This document shows, in pieces, positions 1-9,525 of a stretch of DNA of 64,000 bases. The DNA comes from Iningainema tapete BLCC-T55. GTDB lineage: Bacteria; Cyanobacteriota; Cyanobacteriia; Cyanobacteriales; Nostocaceae. The stretch covers positions 62,001 to 126,000 of the forward strand of contig NZ_JACXAE010000053.1 in the NCBI RefSeq assembly GCF_014698965.1, in the 5' to 3' direction. The notes below the pieces were generated by a model, which was not told the DNA's origin, did no database searches, and saw only the letters and a list, made by a program, of their open reading frames with translations. Within the stretch, counting starts at the first letter, position 1, and each line of letters opens with the position of its first letter. A program made the position numbers and the translations under genes.

Positions 1-7
1 AAAAGAT

Positions 8-502
8 ATGAATATTTTGGATCATGAAGCAATGGCAAATGCTATTGTTAAAGGACTAACAGGTGAAATACCATCTCCTGGAGTTAATCCTGTACCAGAC
101 GAAGAACAGAATGTAGATACTACTATTCTTAGATTGCAAAAGGCTTTAAATCAACTGAGAATAACAGACCAAGATGGTAAAACCTTAGAAGAAGATAACA
201 AAATTGATGCAGTGACACAATCTGTACTCTTAAAATTTCAGAAAATTGTGGGAATTCAACCAACTGGAATTATCGGTGACAGTACTTGGAAGGTGATAAA
301 CTTAATTTTAGCTAAACGCATTATAAGACCAAACCACGCGGGTGGGCCAGTAGTCAGATACATACAACATCGTGTAGGTACTGAGATAGATGGTGTTTAC
401 GGTACGCAGACAGAAAAGGCGATTAAGAATTTTCAAAGGCAAAATAATTTAGTTGATGATGGAATTATCGGTCCTCTTGCTTGGGAAAAATTAATTGGTT
501 AG
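8..502 (+). CDS. Peptidoglycan-binding (PGBD) repeat protein, possibly 5'-partial
   Basis: Two PG_binding_1-type repeats are visible. The first (about residues 40-95) contains TQSVLLKFQKIVGIQPTG followed by GDSTWKVI; the second (about 105-163) contains YGTQTEKAIKNFQRQ followed by GIIGPLAWEKL. This helical repeat binds cell-wall peptidoglycan and usually targets a lysin or an envelope protein; no catalytic domain is present here. No signal peptide is seen after the ATG at 8. The frame stays open to the left edge of the window, so the true start may lie upstream and an N-terminal part may be missing. It converges on the CHAD gene across a strong hairpin. The family assignment is firm; the biological role is unknown. 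Confidence 0.8.
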   Translation: MNILDHEAMANAIVKGLTGEIPSPGVNPVPDEEQNVDTTILRLQKALNQLRITDQDGKTLEEDNKIDAVTQSVLLKFQKIVGIQPTGIIGDSTWKVINLILAKRIIRPNHAGGPVVRYIQHRVGTEIDGVYGTQTEKAIKNFQRQNNLVDDGIIGPLAWEKLIG

Positions 503-520
503 CATTTATTATCTTCTCAG

Positions 521-550
521 GAGGGTTTAGCTCTAAACAGAGCTACCCTC
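521..550. terminator. Bidirectional hairpin between convergent genes
   Basis: GAGGG(TT)TAGCTCT pairs with AGAGCTACCCTC around an AAAC loop, with one small bulge. It lies between the stop codons of two convergent genes (502 and 559). It has no long T-run, so it may work as a bidirectional transcription stop or an mRNA 3' stabiliser. Confidence 0.6.
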
Positions 551-558
551 ATGTTTCC

Positions 559-1536
559 TCAAATGGGGTGCAGAAGTGTTAAATGAAATCTGTGCCGTGT
601 TTCATGATTCATATAGCGCTGCTGCAAAGGTTGCCACTGCTGCCACGACTCGTAACGATTGGATGCTAATAAAGTAGCCAAAGTAGGAAGCTGAGAGTGA
701 ATGTTGGAATCAAGCGCATCTGCAAGCCACTGTGTTAAAACAGCACTATCTTGTATCGAACCCAAAATTTCTTGGATATTTTTCACTTCTGTAACATAAG
801 CTTTGAAAGACTCGGCGTAGGAGTCAGTAAATAACTCCATTTGATAGCGTAGGCGTTTGGCTTGTTTACGCAAATCATGCAGAGTTTCTCCAGTTTCTGT
901 CAATTCATGCTCAATCTTGTGAGCTTCCCAATCTGTGGGAATCACAATTTCTGAATCTTCTATTAGGGTTCCCACTAACCAACCTGGATGTAATAAGAAG
1001 CTACTTACTTCAGGCAAAAGTAAATCTGGTAGCACTTCTTGAATTGGCACAGATGCTAGAGGTTGATAACTTGGTTCCTCTAACCATTCCTTAAATTCCT
1101 GTTTTAAAGATTTGTAACGTTCCTCTTTGAATATTTCCCTCACACGTAAGAGCGCATCTTCACGTTGTTTATCCAAAACATCCAAAGCTTTTTGCAACAG
1201 TTTCTGTTCTTTACCTGGTAAATTTGGTTGATATCGGTTTTGTAAAGTTTCTTGAAGAACATCTAAATCGCGGAGATTACCTAAACAACGGGCAATTTTA
1301 CCGATATTTTTCTCGCTTACTGACTTAGGTAAATCTATAGCTGGAGCAAACCTGCTGACAGCAGTGCGTAGACGACGCAACCCTACCCGCATTTGATGCA
1401 ACGCTTCTGGATCTTTATCTTTCTTTACATCTGTTTCCCATTTCAGGGTTTTCTTAAAATGTTTTTGTAACGCTTGGTGAGCGTAGTTGCCTAAGGTTTC
1501 CACCGTGTAAACTCGCGGTTTTGTTGCTAACGTCAT
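559..1536 (-). CDS. CHAD domain-containing protein
   Basis: CHAD (conserved histidine alpha-helical) domain protein. The first block has the typical EALHQMRVGLRRLRTAVSRF followed by LGNLRDLDVL, and a second half carries LHDLRKQAKRLRYQMELF and IQEILGSIQDSAVL. These conserved His/Arg/Lys-rich helices bind polyphosphate in characterised members. The protein fills about 325 residues, one CHAD domain pair with no attached CYTH phosphatase domain. The ATG at 1536 is preferred over an in-frame GTG at 1548, which has its purine-rich stretch too close. It is divergent from the DUF3616 gene. A role in polyphosphate granule binding is inferred from the family. Confidence 0.85.
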   Translation of the reverse strand: MTLATKPRVYTVETLGNYAHQALQKHFKKTLKWETDVKKDKDPEALHQMRVGLRRLRTAVSRFAPAIDLPKSVSEKNIGKIARCLGNLRDLDVLQETLQNRYQPNLPGKEQKLLQKALDVLDKQREDALLRVREIFKEERYKSLKQEFKEWLEEPSYQPLASVPIQEVLPDLLLPEVSSFLLHPGWLVGTLIEDSEIVIPTDWEAHKIEHELTETGETLHDLRKQAKRLRYQMELFTDSYAESFKAYVTEVKNIQEILGSIQDSAVLTQWLADALDSNIHSQLPTLATLLASNRYESWQQWQPLQQRYMNHETRHRFHLTLLHPI

Positions 1537-1548
1537 GATATTTGACAC

Positions 1549-1899
1549 ACCTGAATTCTAATGTTTATTTCTTTGTAGTTATTGAATATTAGCATTAGAT
1601 AAAAATTATCATCTCTATTTTAAATATTTTTTTTTGTTATATTTATGTCAAGAAAATATTCTTATTACTAATGATTGATTAAATTTTCTATACAATCAAT
1701 AGAAATAAAAATTGAATGTTTTTACCTTTAGAAAATTGATTGACGACTATCGCAAGTTTATTTGATGTAAGCTCATGAGCTAAGAAATCAATAGTTAACA
1801 ATTTTAACTAGATATTTACAAATTTTTCAAGACTGCGATATAACTCTAAATAGCATAATTAACTTTTTCTGGTGGTGATTTATCATACACAATTCTGAC
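1549..1899. other. AT-rich divergent intergenic region
   Basis: About 350 bases between two divergent genes. The stretch is strongly AT-rich with runs of T around 1626-1637. No ORF, tRNA or convincing hairpin was seen. It must contain the promoters of both flanking genes, but no box could be assigned with confidence. Confidence 0.5.
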
Positions 1900-2937
1900 T
1901 TGCTTAATCAAATTTTACTTAATTTTGCCGATAGTTTTCATAAACACAGGCAAGATTTATCAACTGTGCTACTAACTGCTCATGGGCAGTTGTGGTTGGG
2001 TTCAGATGAAACTTCAACGATTGAAAATCTTTCTTTTACGGAAGAAAAATCTTTTTTAGAACATCGTCAATATAGGGTAGCAGAATTTATCAGTTTACCA
2101 GCGCCAGAAGATCAAGAGATTGATATTGAAGGGCTAGCTTATGCTGATCATTACTTGTGGTTAGTGGGTTCTCATAGTTACAAACGGAAAAAACCTAAAG
2201 CAAAAAAAAGTGATGAAGAAAATTTTCAAAGACTAACTGAAATTAGCTCGGAACCAAATAGGTATATTTTAGGACGTATTCCTTTAGTTGAAGGTAAATT
2301 ACTATCTTCTTGTCCACATCCTGATGATTCTAGTATACACCTAACTGCTGCTAAACTGGAGATAACTCAACAAGGTAATTTGTTAACGGCAGCTTTAGCA
2401 AGCGATCGCCACTTGGGCTTGTTTGTCAAAGCAGGAATCCCAGGTAAAGAGAATGGCTTTGATATTGAAGGGTTAGCGATCAACCAAAAACGCATTTTTT
2501 TAGGTTTGCGCGGTCCGGTGTTACGCGGTTGGGCTATAATGCTGGAAATAGAGTTAGAAGATTCTACTACCGGATTGCAACTGCGGGAACTAGGACAAGA
2601 GGGACTATACAAAAAGCATTTTATCTTCTTAAATGGGTTGGGTATTCGGGATTTATGCTTTGATGGTGAAGATTTGTTAATTCTGGCTGGACCGACAATG
2701 GATTTAGATGGTCCTGTACAAGTTTATCGTTTGCAAGGGGGTGTGACAGCAAAGAATTTCCATTACCCTGAACTTGTGCTGGATATTCCTTTTGGAAATA
2801 GAGAGGAACATGCGGAGGGAATTACTTTATTTAATGACATAGCTGGAATACCTTCTGTATTGGTAGTTTACGACTCTCCGGCAAAGACTAGGTTGGTTGG
2901 TGATGCTGGTGTGTTAGCAGATGTATTTAGACTCTAA
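1900..2937 (+). CDS. DUF3616 domain-containing protein
   Basis: 345-residue soluble protein of the DUF3616 family. The family signature is seen as two IDIEGLAY/FDIEGLAI motifs (about residues 71-78 and 185-192), with WLVGSHSYKRKKPK and LGLRGPVLRG between and after, and a terminal HAEGITLF block. The pattern suggests a beta-propeller-like fold in which DxEG loops recur. No signal peptide is visible. The start used is TTG at 1900; it may lie slightly elsewhere because no clear Shine-Dalgarno is present. The stop codon abuts the stop of the convergent ferredoxin gene with no spacer. Function is unknown. Confidence 0.75.
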   Translation: MLNQILLNFADSFHKHRQDLSTVLLTAHGQLWLGSDETSTIENLSFTEEKSFLEHRQYRVAEFISLPAPEDQEIDIEGLAYADHYLWLVGSHSYKRKKPKAKKSDEENFQRLTEISSEPNRYILGRIPLVEGKLLSSCPHPDDSSIHLTAAKLEITQQGNLLTAALASDRHLGLFVKAGIPGKENGFDIEGLAINQKRIFLGLRGPVLRGWAIMLEIELEDSTTGLQLRELGQEGLYKKHFIFLNGLGIRDLCFDGEDLLILAGPTMDLDGPVQVYRLQGGVTAKNFHYPELVLDIPFGNREEHAEGITLFNDIAGIPSVLVVYDSPAKTRLVGDAGVLADVFRL

Positions 2938-3342
2938 CTAAAGATTAGTGGAGATTGCTTGTAAGGGGCAGGTGGGGATACACTGTTCGCAGACTATACA
3001 TCGTGAACGGTTGAATGTTAACTTGTAAGTTTGCGCGTCAAGATTTAAAGCTTCTGTAGGACAAACTCCAGTACACAAACCACAGTGAACACACAAGTCT
3101 TCATCTATAATTATCTCTCCTAAAGCTTGGGAGACAGTAATGTTTTGCTCGCGCATCCACTCTACTGCTGCTTCCAACTCATCTATATCCCCCGACAATT
3201 CTAGTACTAGCTTGCCGATTTGATTTGGGGCGACTTGGGCGCGGATAATATTTGCTGCCACATTAAAGTCTCTTGCCAATCGGTAGGTGACTGGCATTTG
3301 TACGGTACGTTTGGGGAAAGTTAGGGTTACTCTTTTTTTCAC
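2938..3342 (-). CDS. NIL domain / 2[4Fe-4S] ferredoxin-type protein
   Basis: N-terminal NIL domain (about residues 1-75: KKRVTLTFPKRTVQMPVTYRLARDF region) followed by two bacterial-type ferredoxin clusters, CVHCGLCTGVCP and CIVCEQCIPTCP, each with four cysteines. The NIL domain is the ligand-sensing domain named after NIL-domain methionine ABC transporters. The fusion with ferredoxin is common in cyanobacteria and methanogens, where related proteins are linked to sulfur/homocysteine metabolism. I use the GTG at 3342, preceded by GGAG, because the protein family begins with KKRVTLTFP; a TTG at 3369 would add nine residues. It is divergent from the thioredoxin gene. Electron-carrier function is inferred. 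Confidence 0.85.
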   Translation of the reverse strand: MKKRVTLTFPKRTVQMPVTYRLARDFNVAANIIRAQVAPNQIGKLVLELSGDIDELEAAVEWMREQNITVSQALGEIIIDEDLCVHCGLCTGVCPTEALNLDAQTYKLTFNRSRCIVCEQCIPTCPLQAISTNL

Positions 3343-3418
3343 GTCTCCATTGTAGCTTCGCTTTCCCAAAAAATGCTACTTATAAAAGCATCACGTCGTG
3401 TTACACATAATCTTCGCT

Positions 3419-4009
3419 ATGGATACCAATTCACCTGAATCACAGGTTACATCTGTTGAATCAAATTTAGGGAAGCGATGGAGAAACTTCTTAATTGTAA
3501 TGGTAGCAATTGTTTTGAGCGTTGCTTTAGTCTTCGGACTGCGTACTGAAACAACAGACGTATCCCTGGCTCAGTTAGATCAAGAGTCTACACCGCTAGA
3601 AGTAGCATTGAGCAACGGTAAACCATCGTTAATGGAATTCTATGCTAACTGGTGTACTGTCTGCCAGAAAATGGCACCAGATATTGCTGAGTTAGAAAAA
3701 CAGTACACTGACAAAGTTAATTTTGTCATGCTCAACGTAGATAATACCAAGTGGCTGCCAGAAATGCTCAGGTATCGAGTAGACGGCATTCCCCATTTTG
3801 TGTTTTTAGATAAAGATGGGAAATCTCTAGCACAGGCGATCGGCGATCAACCTCGTACTATTATGGCAAATAATCTAGAAGCCTTAGTTGCGGGTGCATC
3901 TTTGCCTTATGCCCAAGCTAGTGGACAAGTTTCTAAATTCTCTGCACCAGTTGCACCAACGAATAATCAAGACGATCCCCGCAGTCATGGTAGTCAGGTT
4001 GTGAATTAA
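3419..4009 (+). CDS. txlA: Membrane-anchored thioredoxin-like protein (TxlA/HCF164 type)
   Basis: An N-terminal membrane anchor (about residues 20-42, FLIVMVAIVLSVALVFGL) is followed by a thioredoxin fold with active site W-C-T-V-C (Cys79 and Cys82) and the cis-Pro segment VDGIPHFVFLD. This matches cyanobacterial TxlA and plant HCF164, thylakoid proteins that face the lumen and pass reducing power for cytochrome b6f assembly. The C-terminal tail is low-complexity (SAPVAPTNNQDD). The ATG at 3419 gives the family-like start; a GTG at 3398 is an alternative. A hairpin repeat follows the stop at 4013-4041. The family call is good; the gene symbol is by analogy. Confidence 0.85.
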   Translation: MDTNSPESQVTSVESNLGKRWRNFLIVMVAIVLSVALVFGLRTETTDVSLAQLDQESTPLEVALSNGKPSLMEFYANWCTVCQKMAPDIAELEKQYTDKVNFVMLNVDNTKWLPEMLRYRVDGIPHFVFLDKDGKSLAQAIGDQPRTIMANNLEALVAGASLPYAQASGQVSKFSAPVAPTNNQDDPRSHGSQVVN

Positions 4010-4012
4010 ATA

Positions 4013-4041
4013 GTACAGACGCCCCGGCGGAGCGTCTGTAC
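4013..4041. repeat. GTACAGACG-type palindromic repeat (family A)
   Basis: 29-nt inverted repeat, GTACAGACGC...GCGTCTGTAC, four bases downstream of the stop of the thioredoxin gene. It has the same architecture as the copies at 5579, 9493, 27195, 28373, 30534, 35709 and 58213. It probably acts as a 3' hairpin or terminator here. Confidence 0.8.
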
Positions 4042-4087
4042 AAAAAATGGGAACAATATATTTTGAACCACTATTAATCTTGAACAT

Positions 4088-7000
4088 ATGGTAGCTTCTT
4101 TCAGCAGCATTCCCGGTTATAGTTGTAGCGAGTTGCTTTACGAAGGTTTGAGAACTCTTGTCTATCGAGGACATCGCTTGAGCGATCGCTTGAGCGTAGC
4201 AATCAAGCTGCTGAAAAATCCCTACCCTAGTTTTACCGAATTAGTGCAGTTTCGTAATCAGTACACCATTGCCAAAAATTTAGACATACCAGGGGTTATC
4301 CGCCCTTACTGTTTGGAACCCTACCACAATGGTTATGCTTTGGTAATGGAAGATTTTGGCGGTATCTCACTGCGTGAGTATATTCATACATATAGTTTTG
4401 ATGTATGGCAATTTTTACATGTCGCCCTTCAACTCACAAATATTTTGGATGGACTTTACCGTCAAAAAGTTATCCATAAAGATATCAAACCCGCAAATAT
4501 TCTCATACACCCAGAAAGCCTGCAAGTAAAACTCATTGACTTTAGTATTTCTTCGTTGTTACCCAGAGAAACCCAAGAAATACATCATCTTAATGTTTTG
4601 GAAGGTACATTAGCTTACTTATCACCAGAACAAACGGGTAGGATGAATCGCTTAATTGATTACCGTACAGATTTTTACTCGGTGGGTGTAACTTTCTACG
4701 AGTTATTAACGAGAAGATTACCCTTTGAAGTTGATGAGCCGATGGAACTAGTACATTGTCATATTGCCCAATATCCACTTTTAGTGAATGAAATCAACTC
4801 AGAAATTCCCCCAGTACTGTCGCAAATTGTGGAAAAATTGATGGCAAAGAACGCAGAAGATCGCTATCAAAGTGCTTTGGGGTTAAAGTATGATTTGGAG
4901 CAGTGTTTAGCTCAGTTGCAACAAACTGGTAAAATTGAACTGTGGAAAATTGGACAAAGAGATATATGCGATCGCTTCTCGATCCCAGAAAAACTTTACG
5001 GGCGGCAAGCGGAAGTGGAAACTTTACTCGCCGCTTTTGAACGAGTAAGTGTTGGTGCGAGGGAATTAATTTTAGTAGCCGGATTTTCGGGCATTGGAAA
5101 AACAGCAGTAGTTAACGAACTCCACAAACCAATTGTCCGTCAAAGAGGTTATTTTATTAAAGGTAAATTTGATCAATTAGGGCGTAATATTCCTTTATCA
5201 GCATTTGTTCAAGCTTTTCGGGATTTGATTGGGCAATTACTCACCCAAAGCGATTACCAACTGTCACAGTGGAAAACAAAAATACTTGATGCTTTGGGTG
5301 AAAACGCTCAAGTAATTATTGAAGTAATTCCCGAATTAGAGTCTATCATTGGACAACAACCTTCAGTCTTAGAACTTTCTGGTAATTCAGCGCAAAATCG
5401 CTTTAATTTGTTATTCCAAAAGTTTATTCAAGTTTTTGCCACTATTGAGCATCCGTTAGTTATTTTTGTGGATGATTTGCAGTGGGCTGATTTAGCGTCG
5501 TTAAATTTGATGCAATTTCTACTTAGTGAATCATCTACGAGTTATCTATTAATCATTGGTGCTTATCGAGATAACGAAGTAGAGACGTTCCATGATACGT
5601 CTCTACATCCGCTGAAGGTAACACTAAATGAATTTCAGAAAAATCAAATCATCTTTAACAAAATTACTCTGTCACCGTTAAATGAAAATCATCTTAATCA
5701 GTTAATTGCCGATACGCTCAGTTGTACAACTGACATTGCATTACCTTTAACACAGTTAGTATATCAAAAAACTCAGGGAAATCCTTTCTTTAGTAACCAA
5801 TTTCTCAAAGCTTTGTATGATGATGGGTTAATTACTTTTAATTCCACCTCCCTGATAAAGGGGGAACAGAGGGGGGTGGGATGGCAGTGTGATATCGCTC
5901 AAGTTAAAGTGCAAGCTTTAACTGATGATGTTGTTGAGTTTATGGCGCTACAATTGCAGAAGTTGCCTGACTCAACTCAAAATGTGTTGAAGTTAGCGGC
6001 TTGTATTGGCAATCAGTTTGATTTAGTAACATTGGCTGTTGTTTGTGAAGAATCGCCAACAGAAACTGCTGCTTCTTTATGGAAGGCATTGGAAGAAGGT
6101 TTGATTTTACCTAGTAGTGAAGTTTATAAGTTTTATCAAGAAGATGGGGGGCAATGGGGAATCGGAGTAATTAACAATGCCCAATACCCAAATTACAAAT
6201 TCCTTCATGACAGAGTGCAACAAGCTGCATATTCATTAATTTTAAGTGAACATAAGCCAGCAGTTCATTTAAAAATTGGTAGATTGCTGCTGAAAGCTGC
6301 TACCAATCGTGATGATAGTATATTTGAAATTGTCGGGCATTTAAATCGGGGAATTAACTTAATTTTTCAACCACAAGAACGAGAACAACTTGCTCAACTT
6401 AACCTTTTATCAGGGCAGAAAGCTAAAGCGGCGATCGCTTATACATCAGCATTAGAATATCTTCAGATTGCCGTGAGTTTACTCAAGCCAAATGCATGGG
6501 AAAGTCAGTACATTTTGACTTTGAATATTTATGAGGAGTTAGTAAATTTAGCTTATTTAAATGGAAATTTTGAACAGATGGAAATGTTTTCAAGCATTGT
6601 TTTACAACAAGCTAAAACTCTGCTTGAGCGCATTAAAGTATATGAATTAAAAATTCAAGCCTATGCAATTGGGCAGAAATTTGCCCAGGCTATACAAGTG
6701 GCGCGAGAGGTATTGCAGCTATTAGAAATTAATCTTCCTCATACACTGACGCCAAAAGATAATCATCAAGCTATACAAGAAATCACCTCAATTTTTCACA
6801 GTAAAAACTTGGTAGAACTAACCAATCTACCAGTAATGACACAACCAGAAAAACTAGCAGCAGTAAGAATATTATCGAGTGTGGCAACTTCCGTATATCT
6901 TGGACAGCAGGATTTATATCCATTCATTGTTTTACAGCAGATTAAACTGTCATTTGATTATGGCTTCACACCTAGTTCTGCATATGCATACTCATGCTAT

Positions 7001-9496
7001 GGACTAATTATGATTGGTTGTACAAATGATTACAATAATGGCTTCATAGCTGCTAATTTAGCTCTAAATTTGCTGGAAAAGTTTCCTACTAAAGAATTTA
7101 CAGCTAAAGTCATAACAATAGCATATGTTTCCAGTAAATGTTGGAAACAACATATTAGAGATGGAATGAAACCTTTATTACATGGTTATCAAGTTGGTAG
7201 AGAAACAGGAGATTTAGAATTTGCAGCTTACTGTGTTTTTCACTATGGCGCTACATCATATTTGTGTGGGCTAGAACTAAATAATCTCTACAAAGAAATG
7301 AAATTATATTATGATGCAAGCAGAGAGCTAAAACAACAGACATCTCTCAACTATCAACAACTTTATCTTCAAGCTGTTATACATTTATTAGGAAAAGAAT
7401 ATAATAGGGATGTGAATGAAGTAAACCAAGAGGCAATACATTCTCTTTTCCTCAAAGCTAACGATCAATTTGGTCTTTGTATCTTATATACTCTGAAGCT
7501 AATAGAAGCTTATACCTTTGCCAATTTTGCATTAGCCCTAAGATATGCGCAGGAAGTAGAAAAATATCCCGATGGTATGTCAGGGTACTATCTACTTGCC
7601 ATCTTTAATTTTTATAGCTCTTTAACTTATTTAGCTAACGCTCAAAAAGATACCAGCTTACTTCATGTCAAAGCTAATCAAGAACAAATGAAAATCTGGG
7701 CAAATCATGCGCCAATGAATTTTCTACATAAATTTTACCTGGTTGAAGCAGAAAAGCATCGCGTATTGGGACAAAGAGCCGAGGCAATCGAATTATATGA
7801 TCGCGCTATTACTCTGGCTAAAGAAAATGAATATATCAATGAACAAGCCCTCGCCAATGAGTTAGCTGCTAGATTTTATCTAGAGTGGGGTAAAGAAAAA
7901 ATTGCCCAAGTTTACATAATTGAAGCATATTACTGCTACGCCCGTTGGAGTGCAAAAGCTAAAACCTCGGAGCTAGAAAAACGTTACCCGCAATTACTAC
8001 AACCTATACTGCAACAACAAGTACTGACTTTTAATAGCTTAGAAACTATCTCTACCCAATCTACCCAAACAACGCACACTACCTCCACTAACGTTGAACT
8101 AAAAGAAGCTTTGGATTTTGCTACCATCCTGAAAGCATCTCAAGCTCTTTCTGGGGAAATTTATTTAGATAAGCTGTTGATTAGTTTACTCAATGTTGCG
8201 ATCGTTAATGCTGGAGCTAGTAAATGTGTTTTGATGTTGTTATGGGATAATAACTTACGGGTAGAAGCAGTTGCTCAACTAGGGCAAGAGCCAATTGTTT
8301 TACAAGCCCTGCCTGTTGATGACTGTTTGGATGTTCCTGTCAACTTAATTTACACCGTTAAACGCAGTTGGCAACCAGTAGTCATCAACGATGCCAGAAA
8401 AGAGGTAATGGTAACTGATTACATCATCCAAAACCAACCCAAAAGCTTATTATGTATCCCCATTATTAATCAGGGTAAACTACTGGGAATTTTGTATCTA
8501 GAAAATAACTTGACTACCGGAGCGTTTACAAAGGAGCGGGTTGAAGTGCTTAATCTTCTTTGTACTCAAGCTGCTATTTCTCTAGAAAACGCTAAACTAT
8601 ATCAAAAAACACACAGTTACGCGCAACAGCTAGAACAATCTCTACAAAACTTGCAACAAGCACAAACTCAGTTAGTACAAAGCGAGAAAATGTCCTCCCT
8701 GGGTAACTTAGTTGCAGGTGTTGCCCATGAAGTTAATAACCCCATCGCATTTCTCAAAGGAAGCTTAAACAACGTCGAAGATTACGTCAAAGATTTACTG
8801 GGTTATCTACAATGCGTGGAGCATCACCATCCCCAGCTAGCATCGGCTGTCACTGACTACGCCGAAGAGATTGATTTAAAGTTCCTTACAGACGACTTAC
8901 CCAAATTAATTACTTCCATGAAAGGTGCAACGGAACGCATTAAAGATATTAGCACCAGCCTGCGCACTTTTTCTCGAGCAGACACATCGGAAAAAGTTAC
9001 TGGCAATATCCATGAAGGTATTGATAGTACCCTGCTGATTCTCAAGTATCGTCTCAAAGCTAACGAATATCGTCCCGCAATTGAAGTAGTCAAAGCTTAC
9101 GGAAAACTACCATTAGTAAAATGCTTTTTAGGACAACTTAATCAGGTATTTATGAATATTTTAGCCAATGCTATTGATGCCATTGATGAAGAATCTCAAA
9201 AGTACTCTTTTGATGAATTAAAAGCAAATCCCAAGCAAATCACTATTCAAACAGAGGTTTTGCCATCATCTCATACCGCTGTGATTAAAATTAAAGATAA
9301 TGGTCCTGGTATGTCACAAGCAGTTCTCGCAAAAATTTTTAACCACTTATTTACTACCAAAAGTGTTGGTAAAGGAACAGGATTAGGGCTAGCGATCGCT
9401 CGTCAAATTGTCGAGGAAACCCACGGTGGTAAACTGAGTTGCAATTCTATATTAACACAAGGAACCGAATTTACGATCCACCTACCCCTGTTGTAG
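4088..9496 (+). CDS. Hybrid Ser/Thr and histidine kinase (HstK type) with AAA and GAF domains
   Basis: 1802-residue signalling protein. Order: Ser/Thr kinase domain (about 8-275; ATP Lys40, catalytic HKDIKPANI with Asp132, LIDFSIS in place of DFG); AAA/AAA_16 ATPase (Walker A GFSGIGKT at 332-339, Walker B VIFVDDLQWAD); a long helical TPR-like region (about 750-1300); GAF domain (about 1365-1505); coiled coil; HisKA (VAHEVNNP, His1547); and HATPase_c (N box ILANAIDAI, G1 KDNGPGM, G2 GTGLGLAI). All key catalytic residues are present. This architecture is the HstK family, expanded in heterocystous cyanobacteria. Repeats are inserted in frame at 5579-5606 and 5841-5881, and the stop TAG lies inside a repeat. 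The signal sensed is unknown. Confidence 0.92.
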   Translation: MVASFSSIPGYSCSELLYEGLRTLVYRGHRLSDRLSVAIKLLKNPYPSFTELVQFRNQYTIAKNLDIPGVIRPYCLEPYHNGYALVMEDFGGISLREYIHTYSFDVWQFLHVALQLTNILDGLYRQKVIHKDIKPANILIHPESLQVKLIDFSISSLLPRETQEIHHLNVLEGTLAYLSPEQTGRMNRLIDYRTDFYSVGVTFYELLTRRLPFEVDEPMELVHCHIAQYPLLVNEINSEIPPVLSQIVEKLMAKNAEDRYQSALGLKYDLEQCLAQLQQTGKIELWKIGQRDICDRFSIPEKLYGRQAEVETLLAAFERVSVGARELILVAGFSGIGKTAVVNELHKPIVRQRGYFIKGKFDQLGRNIPLSAFVQAFRDLIGQLLTQSDYQLSQWKTKILDALGENAQVIIEVIPELESIIGQQPSVLELSGNSAQNRFNLLFQKFIQVFATIEHPLVIFVDDLQWADLASLNLMQFLLSESSTSYLLIIGAYRDNEVETFHDTSLHPLKVTLNEFQKNQIIFNKITLSPLNENHLNQLIADTLSCTTDIALPLTQLVYQKTQGNPFFSNQFLKALYDDGLITFNSTSLIKGEQRGVGWQCDIAQVKVQALTDDVVEFMALQLQKLPDSTQNVLKLAACIGNQFDLVTLAVVCEESPTETAASLWKALEEGLILPSSEVYKFYQEDGGQWGIGVINNAQYPNYKFLHDRVQQAAYSLILSEHKPAVHLKIGRLLLKAATNRDDSIFEIVGHLNRGINLIFQPQEREQLAQLNLLSGQKAKAAIAYTSALEYLQIAVSLLKPNAWESQYILTLNIYEELVNLAYLNGNFEQMEMFSSIVLQQAKTLLERIKVYELKIQAYAIGQKFAQAIQVAREVLQLLEINLPHTLTPKDNHQAIQEITSIFHSKNLVELTNLPVMTQPEKLAAVRILSSVATSVYLGQQDLYPFIVLQQIKLSFDYGFTPSSAYAYSCYGLIMIGCTNDYNNGFIAANLALNLLEKFPTKEFTAKVITIAYVSSKCWKQHIRDGMKPLLHGYQVGRETGDLEFAAYCVFHYGATSYLCGLELNNLYKEMKLYYDASRELKQQTSLNYQQLYLQAVIHLLGKEYNRDVNEVNQEAIHSLFLKANDQFGLCILYTLKLIEAYTFANFALALRYAQEVEKYPDGMSGYYLLAIFNFYSSLTYLANAQKDTSLLHVKANQEQMKIWANHAPMNFLHKFYLVEAEKHRVLGQRAEAIELYDRAITLAKENEYINEQALANELAARFYLEWGKEKIAQVYIIEAYYCYARWSAKAKTSELEKRYPQLLQPILQQQVLTFNSLETISTQSTQTTHTTSTNVELKEALDFATILKASQALSGEIYLDKLLISLLNVAIVNAGASKCVLMLLWDNNLRVEAVAQLGQEPIVLQALPVDDCLDVPVNLIYTVKRSWQPVVINDARKEVMVTDYIIQNQPKSLLCIPIINQGKLLGILYLENNLTTGAFTKERVEVLNLLCTQAAISLENAKLYQKTHSYAQQLEQSLQNLQQAQTQLVQSEKMSSLGNLVAGVAHEVNNPIAFLKGSLNNVEDYVKDLLGYLQCVEHHHPQLASAVTDYAEEIDLKFLTDDLPKLITSMKGATERIKDISTSLRTFSRADTSEKVTGNIHEGIDSTLLILKYRLKANEYRPAIEVVKAYGKLPLVKCFLGQLNQVFMNILANAIDAIDEESQKYSFDELKANPKQITIQTEVLPSSHTAVIKIKDNGPGMSQAVLAKIFNHLFTTKSVGKGTGLGLAIARQIVEETHGGKLSCNSILTQGTEFTIHLPLL
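5579..5606. repeat. Family A palindrome inserted in frame in the hybrid kinase gene
   Basis: GTAGAGACGT...ACGTCTCTAC lies inside the AAA module of the hybrid kinase. It is translated as part of VETFHDTSLHPL. It has the same termini and length (28 nt) as the intergenic copies and the reading frame is kept. Confidence 0.8.
5841..5881. repeat. G/C-block repeat (family C) inside the hybrid kinase gene
   Basis: CCACCTCCC...GGGGGGTGG forms an imperfect inverted repeat inside the coding sequence, translated as STSLIKGEQRGVG just before CDIAQVKVQALTDD. It resembles the intergenic copies at 36170-36206 and 53645-53673 (ACCCCCCAACCCCCC...GGGGGG). Confidence 0.6.
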
Positions 9497-9521
9497 AGAC
9501 GCCCCACCGGGGCGTCTCTAC
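9493..9521. repeat. Family A palindrome overlapping a stop codon; probable terminator
   Basis: GTAGAGACGCCCC...GGGGCGTCTCTAC. The TAG at 9494-9496, inside the left arm, is the stop codon of the hybrid kinase. The hairpin separates this gene from the convergent gene ending at 9526, so it could terminate transcription from both sides. Confidence 0.85.
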
Positions 9522-9525
9522 ACAT

